From contig NZ_JAACFS010000002.1 in assembly GCF_029051645.1 (NCBI RefSeq), forward strand, positions 248,001 to 312,000: a stretch of 64,000 nt of DNA, read 5' to 3'. This document shows, piece by piece, positions 24,732 to 34,333 of the stretch. Under the pieces are notes generated by a model. The model made no database searches and was not told the DNA's origin. It saw nothing but the letters and a program-made list of their open reading frames with translations. The stretch comes from Bradyrhizobium sp. CSA112 (GTDB taxonomy: Bacteria > Pseudomonadota > Alphaproteobacteria > Rhizobiales > Xanthobacteraceae). Made by a program: the position numbers and the translations under genes. Each line of letters starts with the position of its first letter. The first letter of the stretch is position 1.

Positions 24732-25340
24732 TTAGAACCGCGTCACGATATCCGACAGTGCCGGGCGAGGGCGGTCTTCGGCGGGCTTTGACGGTATGCC
24801 GATATGGATGAAGCCGGCGAGTTTTTCGTCCGCCTTCAGTCCGAGCCCGTCGAGGACGTCGCGGTCGAAGGCGAACCAGCCGGTCAGCCAGCACGCGCCG
24901 TAGCCAAGCGCGCTGGCGGCGTTGACAATGTTCATCGCGCTGGCGCCGGCGGACAATTCCTGCTCCCACGCCGGCACCTTGGGGTGCGGCCGGGTAAAGC
25001 TCACAACGGCGATGACCAGCGGCGCATCCATCAGCCGGCGCTTTTCGATCTCGATGTCGGCGGCCGGGGCAGAGGGATTCTTTTTCGCGAACACCCGCGC
25101 AATGACGTCGCCGGCCCGCGCCCGGGCGTCGCCCTCGAACACGATGAAGCGCCACGGCGTCAGCTTGCCGTGGTCCGGCACCCGCGCGCCGATGGTCAGG
25201 ATGGTCTCGAGTTCGGCCGCGGTCGGGCCGGGGCCGCTCATCTCGCGGGGCTTTACGGAGCGGCGGATCTTCAGGAGTTCGATGGCGTCAGGCACAAGGG
25301 TCGCTTTCGTCGGAAGTGGCTGTGCCAGAGATAGTGGCAC
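24732..25340 (-). CDS. nitroreductase family flavoprotein
   Basis: An FMN-dependent NAD(P)H oxidoreductase of the nitroreductase fold, 202 residues, cytoplasmic, of the YdjA-like subgroup. The FMN-binding N-terminus is visible as LKIRRSVKPREMSGPGPTA with the conserved RRS; PDHGKLTPWRFIVF and GYGACWLTGW supply further cofactor contacts. The physiological substrate is not known. It lies 37 bases downstream of the thrS stop on the same strand, so the two may share a transcript. Confidence 0.88.
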   Translation of the reverse strand: MPLSLAQPLPTKATLVPDAIELLKIRRSVKPREMSGPGPTAAELETILTIGARVPDHGKLTPWRFIVFEGDARARAGDVIARVFAKKNPSAPAADIEIEKRRLMDAPLVIAVVSFTRPHPKVPAWEQELSAGASAMNIVNAASALGYGACWLTGWFAFDRDVLDGLGLKADEKLAGFIHIGIPSKPAEDRPRPALSDIVTRF

Positions 25341-25377
25341 AGCCGGTCCAGCGGAAGCCGATTTAGACCGATTATGA

Positions 25378-27423
25378 TCAGATCGCCGCCCGCGCCCGCT
25401 TCACGTCCGGCGGCGTCGCTTCCTCGACGAGAGCGGCCAGCGCCTCGGCGGTCGGCATGACGTTCTGCCCATCGCTGCCGAGCCGGCGGATGGAGACCGA
25501 ATGGGTCTCGGCTTCCTTCTTGCCGACGACGAGCAGGGCAGGGATCTTCGCCAGCGAGTGCTCGCGGACCTTGTAGTTGATCTTCTCGTTGCGCAGGTCG
25601 ATATCGACGCGGAGTCCCGCGCGCCGCGCGGCAGCCGCAACCACCTTGGCGTATTCATCGCCTTCGGAGGTGATGGTCGTGACCACCACCTGGGTCGGCG
25701 CGAGCCAGAGCGGGAAGTTGCCGGCAAAATGCTCGATCAGGATGCCGATGAAGCGCTCCATCGAGCCGCAGATCGCGCGGTGCACCATCACCGGCGCCTT
25801 CTTGGACCCGTCGGCGTCGATATAGAACGCGCCAAAGCGCTCCGGCAGGTTGAAGTCGACCTGCGTGGTGCCGCATTGCCAGTCGCGGCCGATGGCGTCG
25901 CGCAGCACGTATTCGAACTTGGGCCCGTAGAACGCGCCTTCGCCCGGGTTGATTGCGGTCTTGATGCGGTTGCTGCCGCTGGCCTGAATTTCAGCCAGCA
26001 CGGTCGCCATCACGCGCTCGGCATGATCCCACATCTCGTCGGTGCCGACGCGCTTCTCCGGCCGGGTCGAGAGCTTGACCGTGAGCTCGCCCTCGAAGCC
26101 GAAATCGGCGTAGGTCGACAGGATCAGGTCGTTGATCTTGAGGCACTCGTCGGCAAGCTGCGCCTCAGTGCAGAACACGTGCGCGTCGTCCTGGGTGAAG
26201 CCGCGCACGCGCATCAGGCCATGCATCGCGCCCGACGGCTCATAGCGATGCACCACGCCGAATTCGGCAAGGCGCAAGGGCAGGTCGCGGTAGCTCTTGA
26301 GGCCATGCTTGAAGATCTGCACATGGCCCGGGCAGTTCATCGGCTTCAGCGCAAACCAGCGCTTGTCCTCGGCCTCGTCGCCGGCCGACTGCGCCGCGAA
26401 CATGTTCTCGCGGTACCAGTCCCAATGGCCCGAAGTCTCCCACAGCGCTTTGTCGAGGATCTGCGGCGCGTTGACCTCGTCGTAGTCGCCGGTCAGTCGG
26501 CGGCGCATATAGGCGATCAGCGCCTGGAAGACGGTCCACCCCTTCGGGTGCCAGAACACCACGCCGGGGCCTTCTTCCTGGAAGTGGAACAGGTCGAGCT
26601 CACGGCCGAGCTTGCGGTGGTCGCGCTTCTCGGCTTCCTCGATCTGCTTGAGGTAGGTGTCGAGCTCTTCCTGCTTGGCGAACGCCGTGCCGTAGATGCG
26701 CGTCAGCATCGGGTTGTTGGCATCGCCGCGCCAATAGGCGCCCGCAACCTTCATCAGCTTGAACGCGTTGCCGATCTTGCCGGTCGAATTCATATGCGGG
26801 CCGCGGCAGAGATCGAACCAGTCGCCCTGGAAATAGATCTTGATCGGCTCGTTGCCGGGAATGGTGTCGACCAGTTCGACCTTGAAGGCCTCGCCCTTGT
26901 CGCGGAACACCTGCTTGGTCTTCTCGCGATCCCACACTTCCTTGGTGAAGGGCTTGTCGCGCGCGATGATCTCGCGCATTCGCTTTTCGATCGCGGCGAA
27001 ATCTTCCGGCGTGAACGGCTCGTTGCGAAAGAAATCGTAATAGAATCCGTTCTCGATCACCGGGCCGATGGTGACCTGCGTGCCCGGCCACAGCGACTGC
27101 ACGGCTTCCGCCAGCACATGCGCGCAGTCATGGCGGATCAGTTCCAGCGCGCGGGGGTCTTCACGGTTGATAAGCTCGATCTTCGCATCGTGCGAAATCG
27201 GGTCGTTGAGATCGGCGACCACCCCGTCAAGCGCCATCGCCACCGTTCGCTTGGCCAGCGAGGGTGAGATTCCCTTGGCGATGTCGAGCCCAGTGATGTC
27301 CTTGGCATACTCGCGTTTTGCGCCGTCCGGGAAGGTGAGGGTGATCTTTTCCAAGGGCTCGGCCGGTTTCAAATTCGCAAGGCCAAATTGGAACCCCGAT
27401 GCGGGTGCATTGCTGTCAGGCAT
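25378..27423 (-). CDS. thrS: threonine-tRNA ligase
   Basis: Charges tRNA-Thr with threonine. The 681-residue protein has the N-terminal TGS domain (about 28-90, [13 protein letters not shown]), the editing domain ([13 protein letters not shown] and the HxxxH-type metal site with [12 protein letters not shown]), the class II catalytic core ([13 protein letters not shown], with Cys binding zinc; [17 protein letters not shown]) and the C-terminal anticodon-binding domain. The N-terminus is about 25 residues longer than in E. coli. The ATG at 27423 has AGGAG six bases upstream; the ATG at 27429 is directly against it and less likely. Confidence 0.96.
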   Translation of the reverse strand: MPDSNAPASGFQFGLANLKPAEPLEKITLTFPDGAKREYAKDITGLDIAKGISPSLAKRTVAMALDGVVADLNDPISHDAKIELINREDPRALELIRHDCAHVLAEAVQSLWPGTQVTIGPVIENGFYYDFFRNEPFTPEDFAAIEKRMREIIARDKPFTKEVWDREKTKQVFRDKGEAFKVELVDTIPGNEPIKIYFQGDWFDLCRGPHMNSTGKIGNAFKLMKVAGAYWRGDANNPMLTRIYGTAFAKQEELDTYLKQIEEAEKRDHRKLGRELDLFHFQEEGPGVVFWHPKGWTVFQALIAYMRRRLTGDYDEVNAPQILDKALWETSGHWDWYRENMFAAQSAGDEAEDKRWFALKPMNCPGHVQIFKHGLKSYRDLPLRLAEFGVVHRYEPSGAMHGLMRVRGFTQDDAHVFCTEAQLADECLKINDLILSTYADFGFEGELTVKLSTRPEKRVGTDEMWDHAERVMATVLAEIQASGSNRIKTAINPGEGAFYGPKFEYVLRDAIGRDWQCGTTQVDFNLPERFGAFYIDADGSKKAPVMVHRAICGSMERFIGILIEHFAGNFPLWLAPTQVVVTTITSEGDEYAKVVAAAARRAGLRVDIDLRNEKINYKVREHSLAKIPALLVVGKKEAETHSVSIRRLGSDGQNVMPTAEALAALVEEATPPDVKRARAAI

Positions 27424-27429
27424 TGGCAT

Positions 27430-27715
27430 CTCCTAAAGCTCACTCCTGCGAACGAGCGCAGGTAAGCGGAAAGCTGCGGTATAGCAGGCGATTCGGCTCC
27501 TGCAATCGGGCAATTTGCTAAACAGGGCGTGATGGAAGCAGCCGCGGGCGCTATATCCGGGGCCTCATTGCCCCCGGAAAGGCGGATTGCTTCTTCAAGC
27601 CCGACAATGCGCGCAGAGCCCGCGGGACGTCAGCGCGTCAAATTAATAAATCTCATGACGGTGATGACAAATAGTCCGGCATCGCGTCCTTTTCTTGACG
27701 CAGCTCGCCGCGTAC
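27430..27715. other. intergenic stretch, no gene seen
   Basis: The thrS leader region on one strand and the MFS gene's upstream region on the other. An open frame at 27529-27729 on the plus strand lacks a ribosome site and recognisable features. A TTGACG lies at 27695-27700, but no matching -10 is clear. Confidence 0.4.
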
Positions 27716-27727
27716 ATGCACGTGCAT
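27716..27727. promoter_or_regulatory. perfect 12-base palindrome at the MFS start
   Basis: ATGCACGTGCAT overlaps the start codon (27726) of the MFS gene. It could be a repressor site or chance. Confidence 0.3.
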
Positions 27728-28915
27728 GAAACATGTGCCCGTGCCCGTCTACACCGAACGCCGCTTCGCTCCCACAGCATTGATGCTTGGCAATGTGGTC
27801 ATCGGCTGCGCAGTGCTGGCGCCGGCGGGCATGCTCGGCGAGTTATCTTCCGGTCTTGACGTCAGCATTCGTACTGCGGGTCTTCTGATCACCTTCGGCG
27901 CGATCATGCTCTGCGTCGGTTCACCGGTTACGGCGTGGCTGACTTCCAGGATCGAGCGCCGCCCCTTGCTCACAGTGACGCTCGGCGTGCTCGCCCTTAC
28001 CAACTTCGCTTCCGCCCTGGCGCCCGACTACACCAGCCTGCTCATCATCCGCCTGGTCATGCTCGCGGTCGGCGCGCTCTATACGCCGCAGGCGGCCGGG
28101 ACAGCCGCGCTGATCGTGCCGGAGCAAAGCGCGGCAGCACCATCGCCTATATCTTTCTCGGCTGGTCGCTGGCGGCGGCGGTCGGCCTGCCGCTGATCAC
28201 GTTGATCGCCAGCCGATACGGCTGGCGCGCGGCCTATGGCAGCATCGGCCTGGTGGGTTGCGTGAGTTTCATCCTTCTGGCTTGGCGCCTGCCGCGCGGG
28301 CTGATGGGCGCGCCGGTCGACCTCAAGACCTGGGCCGCTATTGGCCGCAACCGGCTGATCGTGCTGTTGCTGTCGATTACCACGCTGCAGATGTCCGGCC
28401 AGTTCGTGGTGTTCACCTTCATGGGTCCGCTGCTGGCGAGGCTGACGGGCGCAGGGCCCGACGCGATCGGGCTGGTGTTCGCCGTCTATGGCGTGTGCGG
28501 CGTTATCGGCACGGCGATCGGAACCCGCATTGTCGATTCCTGGGGTGCGTGGAAGACCTCGCTTCTGTTCACCTCGGTGTTGCTGGCAGGCCTCGCCGGC
28601 TGGGCGTTGAGCGCCGGGATCTATCCGTTGATGGCCGTGTCCGTCGCTATCTGGGGCCTGGGCTTTGCTTCCACCAATTCGATGCAGCAGGTGCGGCTGG
28701 TCGGCGCGGCGCCTTCGCTCGCATCCGCCTCGGTGTCGCTCAACACATCGGTCCTCTATATCGGGCAGGCGGTAGGATCGGCGATCGGCGGCTTTCTATA
28801 CGCACACGATCTGCTCTACGCCGCGGGCTATGTCGGGGCGGCCTTCGTCGCGCTGGCGCTGGTGACGGTGATTCTAACCAAGCCGACCAAGGTCCAAGAG
28901 AGCGCACCGCACTGA
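27726..28915 (+). pseudogene. MFS transporter, DHA1 type, one-base frameshift
   Basis: An inner membrane drug or sugar efflux pump of the 12-helix major facilitator type. The first part (KHVPVPVYTERRFAPTALML onward) has four to five helices and the motif-A-like SRIERRPLL. After LIVPEQ the frame breaks near 28126: the run CAAAG would read CAAAAG to restore RGSTIAYIFLGW, and the rest of the transporter (GTRIVDSWGAWKTSLLFTS through FLYAHDLLYA) is intact to 28915. The shift is a single A in a short run; either a real mutation or a sequencing or assembly error. Confidence 0.82.
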
Positions 28916-28930
28916 TCCCGGCCGAAGGTT

Positions 28931-28976
28931 TTGACATCCCTGCGCGAGTTCCATAAAGGTAATGTTATAACATTAC
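28931..28976 (+). promoter_or_regulatory. promoter with Zur-type operator
   Basis: TTGACA at 28931-28936 and TAAAGG at 28954-28959, 17 bases apart, make a plausible promoter. Overlapping its -10 and start region is the perfect 18-base palindrome GTAATGTTATAACATTAC (28959-28976). This matches the alphaproteobacterial Zur box (core ATGTTATAACAT), where zinc-loaded Zur represses. The following gene starts 19 bases downstream. Confidence 0.85.
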
Positions 28977-28994
28977 GTTTGTGGGCTGTAAGTA

Positions 28995-31343
28995 ATGGAA
29001 AAGATTGGCGATTGGGATGGAATCAGGAGGCGGATCGGACGCCGAACGCGGTTCTTGGCAGCCTTCTTGGCAGTGCTGGCCGCAGCATCCTTTGCCGGGG
29101 GCGGTCCACGCCCCGCCATTGCTCAAGCCGTCCCCCAGGCTGTCCTGCCTGCGATCACGGTGGAAGGACGGCCAGCCACCAAGCAAAAGCAGCGAACGAG
29201 CAAGCGCTCGCAGGTGCGGGCTGCGTCCATCGCACGCCTGGCGCAGACCGGCGCGGATCGAGCGCCGCAAGGCCCAATCGACGGATGGCCGGGAGGCTTG
29301 CCGCGCGATCACATCCGTTCGACGACCGATCTCAACATACCCAATACGACCGGATCGCGACTGCCGGGCACGGCTCGCGACATCGCCGCCAGCGTGGAGA
29401 GCATCAATCAGGCGACGATGCAGGAGCGAGGCAGGACCAGTTGGGTGGACGCCCTGCAAGGCCTGACCGGCTTCACGTCCGCCGTCCGGCCAGGAGCTGC
29501 CGGCGTCGCATCGACACGCGGGTTCACCGAGAACGGCGTCGCGGTGCTCTATGACGGAATCCGTGTCACCAACACCACGATCAGCACGCGTAACTACGAC
29601 AGTTTTACTTTCGATAGGGTAGACGTGCTGCGCGGACCGGCGTCGGTCCTTTACGGTGAAGGCGCCATCGGCGGCGCCGTCAATCTCGTTCGCAAGCAAC
29701 CGAGCGGGGTTAACGAGCCGTTCGAAACAATCTCCTCGCTCACTACGCGCGAAGGCGTCCGCCAGGCCGTGGGAAAGGGAGGTCCGCTGGGGAACGGCTT
29801 CTCTTATCGGCTCGACGGCGTCGTCAACGGCTACAACGGCCCCGTCGATGATAACCAGGTCAGATACGGCAATGTCGCAGGCGCCTTGCGCTGGGACGTG
29901 ACGCCGCAATTGTCATCGACCGTCGATTTTGACTACATGAAATCGAAAATCGAGAACGCGTATTGGGGCACGCCCCTAGTGCGAGGGCAAATCCGCTCCG
30001 ATCTCCGCGAGGTCAACTACAACAACCTGCCGAACAACAAATACGACGACAGCGTGCTGTGGCTGCGCTGGAACACGACGTACGACACCGAGGAGCTAAA
30101 GATCCGCAATCGCTTCTGGTCCTATCAATCCGATCGCGATTGGATCAACACATACCGCTTTGCCTACATTCCCGCAGGCGGCACCTGCTCTTTCCGCGGG
30201 CAGAACCTCCTCAACAACACCGGTACGGACCAGGTCTGCCGGCAAACGTGGGAGAATCTCGGCTACGACCATCGCTTCGTTGGCGATCGTTTCGACGTGA
30301 ACTGGAACGGTAGCTTGGCAGCGATGCCGCTGTCGACGGTCATGGGCGTTGAGGTTGCAAGCACGCGATGGGACAGTCCGCGCAACGAGGTGACATCGCT
30401 TCAATTCGTCGATCCCTACAATCCCGCGCCGACGGACTTCTTCACGCGAGGCACTGCACGAACGCAAAACGTGCGCGCGGACCTGACGCAGAAGGCGGTT
30501 TTCGGCGAGGCGCGCCTGGAAGTGCTCAAGGGGGTCAAGATTGTTGGCGGGTTTCGGGTCGATCAAATGGAGGTGGACTACAATCGGCAGCCGACGAACC
30601 AGCTCTACAGCAAGACGTTCGAACCCAGCACCTATCGCATGGGTGCATTGTGGGATATTCGCGCCGACACGACGCTCTACGCGCAATATGCAACTGCGGT
30701 TGAGCCGCGCTTTGCGCTGTTCACATTGGGCGTCACCGACACCCCCTTCAGCCTCACCAATGCGCGCCAGGTGGAAGGCGGCATCAAACACGCCTTCGCG
30801 AACGGGCGAGGTGAGCTGTTGGCAGCCGTCTATCACATCGAAAAGACCGATATCCCCTCGACCGATCCGCTGACGGGATTCACGGTTCAGGTGGGCAAGC
30901 AGTCATCCCGCGGCTTTGAGATTTCCGGCAGTTACCGCCCGATGGAGACTTTGCGTCTCGAGGCGAACTTTGCCTACGTAGATGCCCGGTATGACGAATA
31001 TCGAACCAGTACGATCGCGAACTACACGGGCAATACGCCGCCGAATGTGCCGCAGGTCGTGGCGAATTTTGGTGCCACGTGGCAGCCGTTCACAAATTGG
31101 GCGGTCGGCGGGTGGATCAATCACAAGGCCTCCATCAAGGCTGACGATGCCAACCTGGTGACGTTGCCGTCTGCCACCACCGCGGATGTTTTTGCCACCT
31201 ACCGTTTTGCGCAAAACGCCGACCTGACGTTCCGCGTTCGCAATATCACCGACGCGGTCTATGCAGCGTGGGCCACGGACGCGAATTACGTCATTCTTGG
31301 CGCGCCGCGGACCTTCGAGCTTTCTCTCCGTACACGGTGGTAG
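28995..31343 (+). CDS. TonB-dependent outer membrane receptor, probably for zinc
   Basis: A 782-residue outer membrane receptor driven by TonB. It has a signal peptide (RFLAAFLAVLAAASFAGGG, cleaved near AIAQA), a TonB box (LPAITVEG), a plug domain with the LRGPASVLYGEGAIGGAVNL signature and a 22-strand-type barrel ending in TFELSLRTRW. Sequence alone would allow a siderophore or haem substrate. The perfect Zur box at its promoter and the facing AztD-like zinc chaperone gene make zinc or a zinc-carrying molecule the better guess, by analogy with ZnuD. Interior cysteines (GTCSFRG, QVCRQT) may form a disulfide. It converges with the chaperone gene, 56 bases between stops. Confidence 0.85.
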   Translation: MEKIGDWDGIRRRIGRRTRFLAAFLAVLAAASFAGGGPRPAIAQAVPQAVLPAITVEGRPATKQKQRTSKRSQVRAASIARLAQTGADRAPQGPIDGWPGGLPRDHIRSTTDLNIPNTTGSRLPGTARDIAASVESINQATMQERGRTSWVDALQGLTGFTSAVRPGAAGVASTRGFTENGVAVLYDGIRVTNTTISTRNYDSFTFDRVDVLRGPASVLYGEGAIGGAVNLVRKQPSGVNEPFETISSLTTREGVRQAVGKGGPLGNGFSYRLDGVVNGYNGPVDDNQVRYGNVAGALRWDVTPQLSSTVDFDYMKSKIENAYWGTPLVRGQIRSDLREVNYNNLPNNKYDDSVLWLRWNTTYDTEELKIRNRFWSYQSDRDWINTYRFAYIPAGGTCSFRGQNLLNNTGTDQVCRQTWENLGYDHRFVGDRFDVNWNGSLAAMPLSTVMGVEVASTRWDSPRNEVTSLQFVDPYNPAPTDFFTRGTARTQNVRADLTQKAVFGEARLEVLKGVKIVGGFRVDQMEVDYNRQPTNQLYSKTFEPSTYRMGALWDIRADTTLYAQYATAVEPRFALFTLGVTDTPFSLTNARQVEGGIKHAFANGRGELLAAVYHIEKTDIPSTDPLTGFTVQVGKQSSRGFEISGSYRPMETLRLEANFAYVDARYDEYRTSTIANYTGNTPPNVPQVVANFGATWQPFTNWAVGGWINHKASIKADDANLVTLPSATTADVFATYRFAQNADLTFRVRNITDAVYAAWATDANYVILGAPRTFELSLRTRW

Positions 31344-31399
31344 GCAGGTCCAGGAATGCTCGTTAGCAGCGGGCGCCGATCGTTCACGGCGCCAATCAT

Positions 31400-32619
31400 T
31401 CAATGGCTCACGCCATCCCCTCCGATCGCAAGCAGGTCCGAGGGGACGCCCTCTACCTTGATACGCTGTCGCTCGGCGAGGGTTGTTGCGTCGAGAATTG
31501 CCACTTCGCCCGTACGCGGGTCGGAGACGGCGACATACGGGCCGATGGAAGCGATCCGCGGGCGGACGGTGCTCTGATCCATCGCATAGCGCCCGGTAAC
31601 GCGTGTTTGGGCTTCGATCGTGCCGGTCAACGGGTTGATGCCGAGAAGGGTACCATCCTCAACGATGACGAAGAGCCGGTCTCCCGACTCCGGATGGAGA
31701 TTGAAGTCCATCCTGCGCGCCGGCAGAGCGATGAATTGGAAGTCCCCATCCGCAGCAGAAGGATCGACGATGACCATGCCGTCGAGACCGAAATCACCGG
31801 CAACGAATGTAAATCCGGTTGCGCCGGTCATGCGGCGGATCAAGCGTCCAGGCGGTAGCGAAGCTGGATAGGGGAGCCGGCGACTGACGACGTCGTTGCG
31901 TGCCATCTCGAAGATCGCAACGCCATCTGCACATCCGAAGACGACGAAGCGGCTCGTCGTCGCTTCGCCGTGCAAGCTTGGGCATTCAATCCGGTGCGGC
32001 TTTGCCGTGTCCTCGCTGCGGAGTTCGATCGCATCCGGAAGGCCTTCGCCTGCAGGTGAATGGTGACGGCCAAACGCCTTGCGACCGGAACGGCCACGCC
32101 GTGATGCTTGACGCCCGTTTCGGCATGCTGAATGCGTTCCATGCGGCCCGCGACGAAGTCTTGCTCGTTGAAAATCTGGGCTGTTCCGTCGCCGTCCAAA
32201 AACACAGCAACACGGACGTTGTCGTGCGTGAGATGCGAAGGGCGCAAGCCGCGAAGCCGCGAAGGCAGAAGCGCTGGAGCGGAGATCTTTATGTCGGCAT
32301 GATCGCCGTGGCTCCCCAGCTCAATGCCGGCGTCGATGACAGCGACTTCATCCGCTTCGGGCTGCACGGCATACGCATAACGGCCAGAGGGTCCCGCGTG
32401 GAGCCGCGCCGGACTTGCCAGGGGCAGTGCGGCAAGCAATTGGCCGTTTTCGAGATCATAGATCTTGAGTGCCGCCGCCTTGGCATCGGCAACCACGAGC
32501 CGAAAAGCCTGCGCGGTGCCCGCAGCGTGGGTGCGATGTTCGGCTGCGGGCCCGTGCGCCTCGCTGGTTGCGCCGGACATTCCGCAAAGAACCATCGCGA
32601 TAGCAAGAAGTCGGCGCAT
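31400..32619 (-). pseudogene. aztD: AztD-like periplasmic zinc metallochaperone, frameshifted
   Basis: Resembles AztD, the periplasmic beta-propeller that carries zinc to the AztABC importer. Matches include HGPAAEHRTHA (the His-rich N-terminal loop), GSHGDHADIKI, KHHGVAVPV, PSLHGEA, FGCADGVAIF and the ending VEGVPSDLLAIGGDG. A signal peptide begins MRRLLAIAMVLCGMSGATSE. The frame breaks at about 32055: the strand reads CACCTGCAG where CACCCTGCAG would give HPAGEGLPDAIELR and continue the family. Repaired, it is about 407 residues, full length. ATG 32619 or GTG 32622. A Zur-like box lies 24 bases upstream. No aztABC genes are in the window. Confidence 0.82.
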
Positions 32620-32642
32620 CACTGTCCCGTAAGATGGAATGT

Positions 32643-32660
32643 GCAATGTTATAACGTAAC
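32643..32660 (-). promoter_or_regulatory. Zur-type operator before the AztD-like gene
   Basis: Read on the minus strand, GTTACGTTATAACATTGC matches the perfect palindrome at 28959 in 15 of 18 bases, including the core GTTATAACAT. It lies 24 bases upstream of the start and would overlap the -10 if TTGCCG at 32674-32679 is the -35. Two such sites facing inward on convergent genes argue for joint zinc control. Confidence 0.8.
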
Positions 32661-32712
32661 AGACACATGCGGCAAGATCTCACCGCGAGCCTGATGGTAC
32701 GGCGAGGCGAGG

Positions 32713-33987
32713 CTATCGGTTGGCGTATGGCGTGCTGGCGACCCGCGTCAAAGCGGGCGTTGCCGCCATCTTGACCAGCACGTCCTTGACCGGATGCTCG
32801 GTCCAGGCCTGCGTGACGTAATCGCGGTGGGTGACGCCGTCAGGCGTCTGCATGAATACCACGCTGCCGGGCCGCAGCGGCCCGTCCATGCTCTCGGTAA
32901 CGGTGATCCCTCGGTCGCGGAGCATCTGCATCAGCTCCAGATCGTGCCGCTTGGTGTAGCGGGTATACGAAGAGACGAAGAAGCCGGTCCGGTTTTTCTC
33001 GATCCAGGAGGCGAACTTGTCGAGTTCGCCGTAGACGGCGTCGAGCAGGAACACGCCCCGGACCCGGTTGGAAAGGCCGCCGACCTCAAGGCTCCAGGCG
33101 GTCGGCAGGAAGCCGCCGCTATAGCCGACGATCACGATCGGCAGGTTCGCAAAAGCTTGCGCCGACTTCGGATCGCCGTAGAGGCGGGCGAGGTGGCTGG
33201 CCGATTCATCGATGAAGCGCTTGAAGCCGCCCGGCTGCCAGAATTTGCCGGCCGAAGAGTCCGCGGCGTTCACGGCCATTTGTGGCGCGAGCAGCACGGC
33301 GTTGACGCCGGAATCCGAGATTTGCTGCGGCACCAGTTGGCGGTCGCGCACATCGCGCTCCAGCGTCGCGCCGTTGCCGTGGAAGAACACCACGATGACG
33401 CCCGGCTTCCTGACATCGAAAGTCTCGGGGACATGCACCAGCACGCGGCTATCGTTGTAGGTCTCGTCCTGCCAATAGACCCGGCCGCTATGGCTGCGGT
33501 GGCCCTTGCGGTCGCCCTTGGTGATGTTGAGGAACGGCTCTTCGGAGCGCGGGTTGGTGCCGAAATAGGGGAAGGCCGAGGACTTCATGCTGACCAGTGT
33601 GGTCAGCTCTTCGCGCTCGCCGCGGGGCAGGGTCAGCGTCGGCGTTAGCGACGCGACCCTCACGGGCTCCGCGCGAACCGTGCGCTGCTGAGGTGCCAGC
33701 GCGACCTGCCGCTGTACCTGGGGCACGCTTTCTTGGGGCAGGCTTTCATTCGCAGTCGGGAAACGGTCGGCGAATTGCGGTTTGGGGAAACGGTCGTCGA
33801 ATGTATCGGACGAAGCCTGGGACTTGGCGGCCCGGGACTTTGCGCCTTCCGTGTTCGCTGCCAGCATTTCGGCGTTCGGCGCCTTGCCGCACTGAACCAG
33901 GAGAAAGGACATCGGCACGAACAGCGCAGCCATCGCAGCCAAGTGCCAACGAAGGGGCAGGGCGCGGCGCCGCATGACCGAGGACAT
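32713..33987 (-). CDS. exported protein with alpha/beta-hydrolase-like domain
   Basis: A 424-residue envelope protein of unknown substrate. The N-terminus is hydrophobic (HLAAMAALFVPMSFLLVQCG), possibly a lipoprotein signal although the residue before Cys is Gln. A low-complexity region (30-150) follows, then a hydrolase-like domain with FFHGNGATLERD (oxyanion region), GYSGGFLP (nucleophile serine) and a likely late His in THRDYVT. A short stretch, TPTLTLPRGERE, looks like a translated repeat insert. Start taken as the ATG at 33987; 33975 and 34068 are alternatives. Confidence 0.68.
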   Translation of the reverse strand: MSSVMRRRALPLRWHLAAMAALFVPMSFLLVQCGKAPNAEMLAANTEGAKSRAAKSQASSDTFDDRFPKPQFADRFPTANESLPQESVPQVQRQVALAPQQRTVRAEPVRVASLTPTLTLPRGEREELTTLVSMKSSAFPYFGTNPRSEEPFLNITKGDRKGHRSHSGRVYWQDETYNDSRVLVHVPETFDVRKPGVIVVFFHGNGATLERDVRDRQLVPQQISDSGVNAVLLAPQMAVNAADSSAGKFWQPGGFKRFIDESASHLARLYGDPKSAQAFANLPIVIVGYSGGFLPTAWSLEVGGLSNRVRGVFLLDAVYGELDKFASWIEKNRTGFFVSSYTRYTKRHDLELMQMLRDRGITVTESMDGPLRPGSVVFMQTPDGVTHRDYVTQAWTEHPVKDVLVKMAATPALTRVASTPYANR

Positions 33988-34333
33988 CGCCCGGCTGGCG
34001 CGATCAGCTATCTGGAATTTCGGAATTGCTCCGACCATCCACCCCAATGCCCCAAGATCCACTGTCAACCGGCGTAAGCTCGCACGCGTTTAGGCGACGT
34101 TAAGCGTCCGGAAAACTCCCCACGTCCGGAAGCCCCGAGGAGACCACGCAATCGTGTCGCGATTGTGGGACCGTCACGATGTTTTCGCAATCCGGTAGTG
34201 GCACGGTGCCGCCGGCGGTATCATAAAACCGATTTCGTGTCGTAATTTAAGCCATTGTTAACATTGCTTGAATTGAGGGGCATCAGCCTGCACGATGCAG
34301 TTCCTGGCTGCGGCGCTGAAGGTACGGTCCGAG
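33988..34333. other. intergenic stretch, no gene seen
   Basis: The divergent promoter region between the exported hydrolase and the permease. It holds an imperfect hairpin (CCACGCAATCG with CGATTGTGG near 34145-34170) and an AT-rich stretch (34220-34270, with TCGTAATTTAAGCCATTGTT) probably serving the permease promoter. Confidence 0.4.

Noticed and set aside
25501..27267. A 588-codon open frame on the plus strand opposite thrS
   Set aside because: It is the antisense shadow of a well-conserved gene; GC-rich codons keep the opposite strand open.
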